This document shows, piece by piece, positions 57,551 to 64,000 of a DNA stretch of 64,000 nt. The stretch lies in contig CAIUHP010000079.1 in the NCBI GenBank assembly GCA_903899015.1, positions 124,001 through 188,000 on the forward strand, given 5' to 3'. Below the pieces are notes generated by a model that ran no database searches, had not been told where the DNA came from, and saw only the letters and a program-made list of their open reading frames with translations. Within the stretch, counting starts at the first letter, position 1, and every line of letters begins with the position of its first letter. Source of the stretch: an uncultured Armatimonadota bacterium. Its GTDB lineage: Bacteria; Armatimonadota; Fimbriimonadia; Fimbriimonadales; Fimbriimonadaceae. A program made the translations under genes and the position numbers.

Positions 57551-59797
57551 ATGTCTCACAACCCAAGCGAATCAAAGCTTTTCCGCTGTCTTCCTTGCCC
57601 GTGTGCGATCGCTGATCGGAAGGGAAATATCGACCTGATTAATCCGAGTTGGACGGAAGCCCTGGGTTGGCAACCATCTGACATCGAATCTCGGTCCATT
57701 CAGGAATTCGTCCATTCGGACGATTTGTCTAGACTCCAGTCGATTATCGCAGAAGAAAGCGATTCCCAAAACGAAGTTGAATGCTTGCTGAGGCTGAGAA
57801 CATCAGAGGGCAAATATCGCACTTTTCGATGGACCAAATTTGGCGACCAAGAGATGCTCTACTTCACCGGTCACAAAGTCGACGCCATCGATCCAATGAA
57901 TCCTCAGGATCGGCTCGAATCGCTCGCGAACACGGTTCCGGGTGCGATTTTTCAATGGTACGAACGCACAAATGGCGAGCGTGGCTTTTACTACGTCAGC
58001 CCTCGTATCACCGATTTTTATGACCTTACTCCGGAAGAGTTAGTCGATGATTGGATGAAGATTAGGATTCATCCTGAGGATCTCGCTCCGCTTCTCGCCA
58101 GCATTGATCTTGCGTCCAAAACGTCCTCTGACTGGAAGTTCGAAGGTCGATTTCTTCTAGATAATGACGAAATACGATGGTGGCGAGGAATCTCAACTCC
58201 GTTTCGGATTTCGGACTCAGAAACGATTTTCAATGGCTTCCTAATGGACGTTACGGCTGAAAAGGCCACCGCAAGGGAACTTCAAGAATTATCCGACCGA
58301 CTCCAATTGGCAGTCAAAGGGACAAACGACGGTATTTGGGATTGGGACCTTCAAAACGATACGATGTGGTTCTCGCCTCGTTGGAAAGACATCTTGGGGT
58401 ACGAGGACGAAGAGTTATCAAACAGCCACGAAACTTGGCAGAACATGATCTTGCCAGAAGATCACGACGACGCATGGAGACTCACCGAAGCCTTTAATTC
58501 GGGAGAGATCGACGAATACGTAGCTACTCACCGATACCTCCATAAAGATGGATCCATTCGATATTTGGTGAGTCGTGCGACTCACCAAAAAGACAAAAAC
58601 GGCCGAGTCACCCGCATGGTGGGTGCGGTGACCGATATCACCGAGTTGATTCAAGCTCGAGAGCAAGCTGAGGAAAGCAGTCGAGCAAAGAGTTCCTTTC
58701 TAGCTAACATGAGCCACGAAATTCGAACCCCCATGAATGGCATGTTGGGCATGGCTCAAGTTTTACGGACCACCAAACTGTCCAGCGAGCAAATCGAATT
58801 TGTAGATGCGATTACTTCCAGTGGACAGTCTCTATTGGTTGTTTTGAATGACATTCTTGATGTCTCCAAAATTGAAGCAGACAAGCTGATCCTCGATCCG
58901 AGCCCATGCTCAATCCAAAGCCTTTTCCTAGAGCTCGGTCAGCTCTTTCGCCCGATTGCCCTGGCAAAAGGAATCGAGTTCAACGTCTACTTGCCTATCG
59001 AAAGCGTTCCGACCTTGCTAATTGACTCCTCGCGAGTCAAACAAGTGATCACGAATTTAGTAGGGAATTCGCTCAAGTTCACGAATCAGGGCAACGTTTC
59101 GATTTCGGCCTCATATCAGAACGGCAATTTGCGTGTTGAGGTGACCGATACTGGAATCGGAATTTCGGAGGATAGACAAGAAGCCGTTTTTGATAGCTTT
59201 ACACAAGCCGATCCTTCGACCAGCCGGCAATATGGTGGGACGGGTCTGGGTCTTACCATTTGTAAAAACCTTATCCGGCTGATGTATGGGGAAATGGGAC
59301 TTTCCAGCCTTCTTGGCAAAGGAAGTTCATTCTGGTTTCAAATTCCGGCGAGTATTTGCGACGCGCCAAAGGTTGAGCCACTGGGACCTACCCTCCCTGC
59401 AGCAGCAAATCGCCTCACCGGAAAGATTTTGCTTGCAGAGGATAACGAAGTAAACGTTTTAGTCGCTCAGATTCTTTTGGAGCAGATGGGCTTCGAGGTT
59501 GATGTTGCTTCCGACGGAGTCGAAGCCGTCAACCTCGTCATGGAGAATGACTATCGCCTGGTTCTGATGGATCTACATATGCCCAACATGGATGGTGCGG
59601 ATGCGACTCGTGCGATACGCCAACTTCAAGCCGGTAAGCGTCGCACGCCGATCATTGCTATGACGGCGGCGGCAATGCACGAAGATCGAGACAAGTGTTT
59701 TGAAGCTGGCATGGACGCCTACATCAGCAAACCGTTCAAAGCTGAAGAAGTGCAAGCGTTATTGCTCCTTCAACTCGCCAATAGCAGCCCCACATAG
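57551..59797 (+). CDS. Hybrid PAS histidine kinase with receiver domain
   Basis: This 748-residue protein has no membrane helix. Three PAS domains (~10-110, 125-245, 255-380) are seen: [57 protein letters not shown]. HisKA follows with the phospho-His in [19 protein letters not shown]. HATPase_c ([42 protein letters not shown]) and a C-terminal receiver ([20 protein letters not shown], acceptor Asp in [13 protein letters not shown], Lys in [12 protein letters not shown]) complete it. This is the BarA/ArcB-like phosphorelay layout but cytoplasmic and lacking an Hpt domain, so an Hpt and output regulator must be elsewhere. The ATG is the only sensible start. Confidence 0.94.
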   Translation: MSHNPSESKLFRCLPCPCAIADRKGNIDLINPSWTEALGWQPSDIESRSIQEFVHSDDLSRLQSIIAEESDSQNEVECLLRLRTSEGKYRTFRWTKFGDQEMLYFTGHKVDAIDPMNPQDRLESLANTVPGAIFQWYERTNGERGFYYVSPRITDFYDLTPEELVDDWMKIRIHPEDLAPLLASIDLASKTSSDWKFEGRFLLDNDEIRWWRGISTPFRISDSETIFNGFLMDVTAEKATARELQELSDRLQLAVKGTNDGIWDWDLQNDTMWFSPRWKDILGYEDEELSNSHETWQNMILPEDHDDAWRLTEAFNSGEIDEYVATHRYLHKDGSIRYLVSRATHQKDKNGRVTRMVGAVTDITELIQAREQAEESSRAKSSFLANMSHEIRTPMNGMLGMAQVLRTTKLSSEQIEFVDAITSSGQSLLVVLNDILDVSKIEADKLILDPSPCSIQSLFLELGQLFRPIALAKGIEFNVYLPIESVPTLLIDSSRVKQVITNLVGNSLKFTNQGNVSISASYQNGNLRVEVTDTGIGISEDRQEAVFDSFTQADPSTSRQYGGTGLGLTICKNLIRLMYGEMGLSSLLGKGSSFWFQIPASICDAPKVEPLGPTLPAAANRLTGKILLAEDNEVNVLVAQILLEQMGFEVDVASDGVEAVNLVMENDYRLVLMDLHMPNMDGADATRAIRQLQAGKRRTPIIAMTAAAMHEDRDKCFEAGMDAYISKPFKAEEVQALLLLQLANSSPT

Positions 59798-59849
59798 GCG
59801 AAGCGAAGTAGAAAGGTTCTAAACTTGATTTTCAGTAAAGGAGTATTGA

Positions 59850-62423
59850 TTGAACCGATTCGGAAGTCCCAAGCGTTACGCTCTGTCGGCGGTACTGTGT
59901 GCAGTCACACTATCTGCGCCAAGCCTGTGCCATGCCCAGCAAAACCAATTTCGACCACCCGCCGTTCCGCTCGTCGTCTTCAGTCCCTACTTAAGCATTT
60001 GGTCAATGGCTGACCACCTGACAGACGACGTAACTAGGCATTGGACCCATCATCCTCATCCCCTCATTAGCTTGATTCGAATCGATGGCGCATCGTTTCG
60101 GCTGATGGGCAATAGCCCTAAAGATCTGCCCGCAATGCCCCAAGTTGGGTTGAGCGTGACACCCAGCCGTTCGATTTACGAGTTTGAGAACAAACAAGTC
60201 CATGTGACTCTGACTTTTGCCACGCCTGCCATGCCGGATGACTTAAATGCTTTAAGTCGACCTGTCACCTACCTTGTTTGGAAAGTGAGGGCCGTAGACG
60301 GCCAAAAGCATGACGTTTCAATTTTTGACAGCGTTAGTTCTGCCCTAACTGTTAATACTCCTGACCAGAAAGTTGTTTGGGGACGAGATAGCTTCGGCCC
60401 ACTGACGGCATTGCACGCGGGAACAGCCGAGCAACCCGTCTTACAAAACAGCGGTGACGACACTCGAATCGACTGGGGTTATGCGTATCTAGCGGCCGAT
60501 TCGAAGCAAGCTGCTTCGGCGATGGGATCGGAAAAGGATTTGACTGATTCTTTCACTGTCGTGGGAAGATTGCCTGGTTCCGACGACAAGAAAATGCCGA
60601 GGGCAGCGGAAGACGATCAACCCACTCTGGCACTCAGTTTTTCCCTCGGCGTCATCGATTCCAAGCCGGTGTCACGACACGCAATGATTGCCTACGACGA
60701 AGTGTATGCGATCAAATATTTTGGCCAGAAACTGAGACCCTATTGGAGACGAAATGGAGTCACCGTTGGATCGATGCTTCAAGCTGCGGAACATGACTTT
60801 GATTACGAATCCAAGCAATGCGAGATTTTTGACAAGCTTCTCACCGACGACCTAACGGCAGTCGGTGGGGCCAAATATGCCCAGGTGGGGGCCCTTGCCT
60901 ACCGACAGTGCATTGCTGGAACTGGCCTTGCGGTTGACGCAAATCAGCAACCGCTCTTGTTCACGAAAGAAAACACGAGTAACGGCGACATCGCTACCGT
61001 TGACGTTATCTTCCCAATGGCCCCGATTTGGATTCTTTTCAATCCTTCTCTCGCCAAAGCTTCGATCGTGCCAATCCTCAGTTACGCAGCGTCTGACCAC
61101 TGGAAGTTCCCCAATGCTCCTCATGATCTTGGGACCTACCCAATAGCCAAAGGCACTGATGATGGCGGCGAAGGAATGCCGGTTGAAGAAAGCGGGAACA
61201 TGCTCATCATTTGCGATGCCATTGCCCAGTCAGAAGGCAACGCAAAGTTCCTCAACCCTTGGTGGCATAAGCTGACTCAATGGGCTCAATACCTTGAGAA
61301 ATATGGACTGGATCCAGAAGATCAGCTCTGTACCGACGACTTTATGGGGCACCTTGCGCACAATGCCAACCTTTCTGTGAAGGCCATTCTTGGTTTGGCT
61401 GCTTACGGAGATTTGTGCCGCATCCGAGGCGATGTCGGGAACGCCCAGAAGTACAAAGACCTTGCTAAAGAGGATGCCGCGCACTGGGTGAAGGTTGCGA
61501 TGGAAGGCGACCACTCTCGCCTGGCTTTTGATCAGCCAAATACTTGGAGCCAGAAGTACAACTTGGTTTGGGATTCTATTCTCGATCTCAATATATTCCC
61601 GCCTTCTGTTGCGGAGAAGGAGGTTGCTTTCTATCGATCGAAGATGCTGCCTTTTGGCCTGCCACTTGATTCGCGCACCCATCTCACCAAGACTGATTGG
61701 TCTTATTGGAGTGCAACCTTGGCCCGCGATCTAGATAATTTCCAGGTCCTAACTGATCCAATCTACAACTACTTGAACACCACACCAACACGCGAAGCGT
61801 TGGTTGACTCCTACGTGACTGACGACATCAAGAGTAACGGAATGCACGCTCGCCCAGTTGTCGGAGGCATTTTCATTAAGATGCTGACGGATCGTCCGAA
61901 GTGGCGAAAATGGACTGGTTTCGACAACAATTTAAGGACTGGAAATTGGGCACCGCTTCCCGTTCAGCCTAAGCTCCTTGAAATAGTTCCGACCTCTCGA
62001 GTCACTTCGCAAACTTGGAAATCGGTTACCGATAAGCCAGCCGATTCTTGGACTCAAGTGAGCTTTGACGATTCATCTTGGACATCCGCTCCCGGCCCGT
62101 ACGGTACCGACGGAACCCCTGGCATCGCTCCAAAGACTACGTGGAAGTCGGACGATATTTGGCTGCGAAGAGCCTTCACCATGCCTTCTTACAAGGGAGA
62201 CCTCCAACTCATCGTTTACCATGACGAGGATCTGGAGGTTTATGTGAACGGAGTGCTTGCGGCCAAGGTTGCCGGTTACGACAACTCCTATGAGCCGGTG
62301 GAAATTTCTCCGGCTGCTAAAGCGATCTTGAAGTCAGGCGCCAAGATTACGCTCGCCGTTCACTGCCATCAGACTTCAGGTGGTCAGGGCGTCGATGTCG
62401 GATTTGGAGTCTTGGCCAAGTAA
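59850..62423 (+). CDS. Secreted GtaA-like protein (DUF4964/5127/4965/1793)
   Basis: This 857-residue protein starts with TTG, with AAAGGAG six bases upstream. A signal peptide (ALSAVLCAVTLSAPSLCHAQ) comes first. The N-terminal part begins RPPAVPLVVFSPYLSIWSMA, followed by beta-rich DUF5127-like and helical (alpha/alpha) DUF4965/DUF1793-like regions (IPMAPIWILFNPSLAKASI-like; TYPIAKGTDDGGEGMPVEES; DDFMGHLAHNANLSVKAILG). This is the plan of fungal glutaminase A and related Bacteroidetes proteins. The last ~170 residues (WTQVSFDDSSWTSAPGPYG, DIWLRRAFTMPSYKGDLQL, LEVYVNGVLAAKVAGYDN) form a galactose-binding-like jelly-roll. Glutaminase activity is only a family name; a glycosidase-like role is equally possible. 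Confidence 0.85.
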   Translation: MNRFGSPKRYALSAVLCAVTLSAPSLCHAQQNQFRPPAVPLVVFSPYLSIWSMADHLTDDVTRHWTHHPHPLISLIRIDGASFRLMGNSPKDLPAMPQVGLSVTPSRSIYEFENKQVHVTLTFATPAMPDDLNALSRPVTYLVWKVRAVDGQKHDVSIFDSVSSALTVNTPDQKVVWGRDSFGPLTALHAGTAEQPVLQNSGDDTRIDWGYAYLAADSKQAASAMGSEKDLTDSFTVVGRLPGSDDKKMPRAAEDDQPTLALSFSLGVIDSKPVSRHAMIAYDEVYAIKYFGQKLRPYWRRNGVTVGSMLQAAEHDFDYESKQCEIFDKLLTDDLTAVGGAKYAQVGALAYRQCIAGTGLAVDANQQPLLFTKENTSNGDIATVDVIFPMAPIWILFNPSLAKASIVPILSYAASDHWKFPNAPHDLGTYPIAKGTDDGGEGMPVEESGNMLIICDAIAQSEGNAKFLNPWWHKLTQWAQYLEKYGLDPEDQLCTDDFMGHLAHNANLSVKAILGLAAYGDLCRIRGDVGNAQKYKDLAKEDAAHWVKVAMEGDHSRLAFDQPNTWSQKYNLVWDSILDLNIFPPSVAEKEVAFYRSKMLPFGLPLDSRTHLTKTDWSYWSATLARDLDNFQVLTDPIYNYLNTTPTREALVDSYVTDDIKSNGMHARPVVGGIFIKMLTDRPKWRKWTGFDNNLRTGNWAPLPVQPKLLEIVPTSRVTSQTWKSVTDKPADSWTQVSFDDSSWTSAPGPYGTDGTPGIAPKTTWKSDDIWLRRAFTMPSYKGDLQLIVYHDEDLEVYVNGVLAAKVAGYDNSYEPVEISPAAKAILKSGAKITLAVHCHQTSGGQGVDVGFGVLAK

Positions 62424-62428
62424 TTGGC

Positions 62429-63304
62429 CTAGAACAATTTCGCAGTCGAAAACATCTTCAAAAACTGTCGACCAGCATCATCTAATTTGTGTCGGTCGGC
62501 AGTCGCGAAGGTGAACCACCTTTGTTCCACTTCGTGGTAGCCGTACTTTGCCACAATCGTTTTCTTCACATCACTTTGGTGAGCCGCACCGTAAAAGATC
62601 GCGATTGATTTTGGCGGATTCGGTTTTGCCAATTCGGCATCGAGTGTTCGGGAGATCGACTGATTTCTCGCGGTCAAAAGAATATTGATCGTGGCTGGAT
62701 CTGCGAATGAAGCCAAAACGGTATCCACTTTTGCCAGTTTGTCCACCAGAAAGATCTTCAATGCTTCTTTGACTCCGGGAGAAGCAGTCTTGAAAAACGT
62801 ACCGAGCATTTTTGATTGCTCTGAGCCCGGACTCAACATTTGTTTGATCGTGTCGAACTGAGACGGTTTACCATTGCTTGTTTTCTTGTTCAGCTTGTCA
62901 AGCTCATCCAAAGTAAGGTCACTATTCAACCAGTTGTCATGATCGTAATTGATATCTGCTAATTGAAAATCCAATCCAAGAAAGTCTCCAATGGTTTGAT
63001 AGACTTGTTTGGGCGCTTTCGGATCCACTTTAGATGGTTTGCCCGACCCATCACGGGGTCTTACACCTTCGAAAAGAACGACATCTTGACCATCCAATAA
63101 GGACTGAATATCGCTGTAGTACTGTTTCAGACCGATATGAGCGACTCCGACAAGCCAAATATCCGGCTTTCCCGGCGCGCTGAGCCTGCGAGAGGCCGTT
63201 TGAGAAACCGCAATCCCGTCGGTTCGATCAATTGTCCGAACAAAGCCGGTGGACATCTGAAGCGGCTGTAGAAGCACCAAAGCTGAGAGCAAGAGGGTTG
63301 TCAT
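62429..63304 (-). CDS. TraB/GumN-like secreted protein
   Basis: This 291-residue protein has a signal-like start (LLLSALVLLQPLQMSTGF). The core reads IWLVGVAHIGLKQYYSDIQSL, VVLFEGVRPRDGSGK, then near the end PKSIAIFYGAAHQSDVKK. The GxxH...FEG...GAxH pattern is that of the TraB/PrgY/GumN (TIKI) family of putative metallopeptidases. The central part is helical. It converges with the GtaA-like gene with only 5 bases between the stops and no terminator visible. Confidence 0.77.
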   Translation of the reverse strand: MTTLLLSALVLLQPLQMSTGFVRTIDRTDGIAVSQTASRRLSAPGKPDIWLVGVAHIGLKQYYSDIQSLLDGQDVVLFEGVRPRDGSGKPSKVDPKAPKQVYQTIGDFLGLDFQLADINYDHDNWLNSDLTLDELDKLNKKTSNGKPSQFDTIKQMLSPGSEQSKMLGTFFKTASPGVKEALKIFLVDKLAKVDTVLASFADPATINILLTARNQSISRTLDAELAKPNPPKSIAIFYGAAHQSDVKKTIVAKYGYHEVEQRWFTFATADRHKLDDAGRQFLKMFSTAKLF

Positions 63305-63376
63305 GGCTAGTTTCTCAAGGCACAGACTCTTCCTACGTTACCAGCCGGTCGGATATGGCTGACCAAATGGACTTGA

Positions 63377-64000
63377 CTAAGGAAGCAACTCGTTAAGCTC
63401 GGCTTCCGCCTGGGCTCTTTCTGCACGAGCGCGTTCGAGCTGGCTGAACAGCGCGTCGTGAGATTGAGGGCCCGAAACAATTGGATTGACAAGCAACAAA
63501 CGCATGCGAGCTTCCTCCTGATCAATGCGCTGGCAGACGCTCGATAGAAGTACGATCTCCGCCTCGAGTCTTTCAAGGTCTTTGCGATACTGGTCCTCTT
63601 TGAGCACCACGGGGCGCGCAGCAGATGCCGCACTCATCATGGCCGCATCCACCATATCTCTCCCTTGCAGGGCAAAGTCAGGATCCGTGATCGCAACCGA
63701 ACTGAGACTCTCTCGCACTTCATGCCACGTACGCGCAGCTCGCTCAAGCGATGCAAGCACTTCTCCTGGAACCTTTTTGTGGAGCTTCTTATCGTGGGCA
63801 ACTTTTTGTAGCAGGCTTACTCGCTTCCATCGCTCGTAACTCACCTGAAACGCAGCTGGTTGTGCCTCCAATTGCTTCTGTCGTATCATACGAAAACCGT
63901 AAATGATCGCTCCTGCAGCACCTAAGGAGAGGAGGTCGGTAACGCTGCCCTTCTTCAGCGACGCGATACAAACCAAGGCAAAAATCGCAAGTGGCCAATC
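63377..64000 (-). CDS. Membrane-anchored coiled-coil protein, 5' end cut off
   Basis: The frame is open to the right edge of the window (DWPLAIFALVCIASLKKGSV), so the track's TTG start at 63976 is probably internal. One or two hydrophobic segments (PLAIFALVCIASL; DLLSLGAAGAIIYGF) are followed by a long helical, charged region (FQVSYERWKRVSLLQKVAHD, YRKDLERLEAEIVLLSSVCQ, FSQLERARAERAQAEAELNE). This looks like a membrane protein with a cytoplasmic or periplasmic coiled coil; the family is not recognised. It ends 70 bases upstream of the TraB/GumN-like gene and may be co-transcribed with it. Confidence 0.65.
   Translation of the reverse strand, partial: DWPLAIFALVCIASLKKGSVTDLLSLGAAGAIIYGFRMIRQKQLEAQPAAFQVSYERWKRVSLLQKVAHDKKLHKKVPGEVLASLERAARTWHEVRESLSSVAITDPDFALQGRDMVDAAMMSAASAARPVVLKEDQYRKDLERLEAEIVLLSSVCQRIDQEEARMRLLLVNPIVSGPQSHDALFSQLERARAERAQAEAELNELLP

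Noticed and set aside
63307-63633. 108-residue minus-strand ORF
   Set aside because: Arg/Ser-rich shadow of the membrane-anchored coiled-coil gene in another frame.
1-64000. CRISPR arrays, insertion sequences, prophage
   Set aside because: The only tandem repeats are the coding repeats of the S53 gene and the 194-base pair; no transposase, integrase or phage gene is seen.

Overview
The window reads as a contiguous piece of a chromosome from a diderm (two-membrane) bacterium of roughly 50% GC. The mix of genes suggests an Armatimonadota / Fimbriimonas-like organism: an Lpt lipopolysaccharide-transport operon, a Ycf45/SpoIIIAA-like R3H ATPase, GspF/PilC-like membrane proteins, many secreted or lipoprotein-type proteins of unknown function, and frequent promoters that place the -10 box 6-8 bases before the start codon (leaderless type). 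That assignment is inference from gene content; no rRNA is present. Nearly all the DNA is housekeeping or envelope related. I see no phage, transposon, integrase or CRISPR array.

Layout. 1-2.1 kb: the 5' part of a TTG-start lipoprotein (minus strand, cut by the window edge), then a PadR regulator overlapping a membrane protein. 2.2-4.8 kb: DUF177-plsX-fabH, each overlapping the next by 4 bases, with no rpmF between. 4.8-9.1 kb: two tiny coupled genes, an LDH/MDH-family dehydrogenase, and a BlaR1-like M56 sensor protease with its BlaI repressor behind paired BlaI-type operators. 9.2-14.8 kb: J-domain/TPR membrane protein, two GspF-like proteins, DinB, FolK and tRNA-His, with a decayed toxin-antitoxin pair between the two gspF genes. 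14.8-20.2 kb: HIT protein, S9 peptidase coupled to a class I aldolase, and an ECF sigma/anti-sigma pair. 20.6-24.1 kb: a tandemly duplicated two-gene cassette of secreted proteins of unknown function. 24-31 kb: a lipoprotein, a PIG-L deacetylase and a very large S53 protease with ten C-terminal repeats. 31-36 kb: ThuA, R3H ATPase, HtrA protease, Fpg glycosylase. 36-43.2 kb: rlmN followed by an Lpt-type operon (lptC-lptA in one frame, a second LptA-like protein, lptB, one lptF/G permease), a DUF3084 coiled-coil protein and a RuvC-like nuclease. 43-64 kb: a secreted protein, BipA, TrpG/PabA, two soluble histidine kinases, a Lon-N protein, a J-domain/WD40 fusion, phosphohexomutase, endonuclease IV, pyruvate kinase, adenosine deaminase family, OsmC, a GtaA-like secreted protein, a TraB/GumN-like protein and a cut-off membrane-anchored protein.

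The most interesting points are: (1) the duplicated secreted cassette, whose two copies are almost identical over a sharply bounded 194-base promoter-plus-signal-peptide block but clearly diverged afterwards; (2) an LptC lipoprotein that the ORF track truncates, which appears to start at a non-standard ATC and runs in frame through a T6 tract into a second signal peptide and an LptA-like protein; (3) a recurring TANNNT-N6-start arrangement pointing to leaderless transcription; (4) a toxin-antitoxin fossil. All calls rest on reading the sequence and remembered family features; no database search was run.
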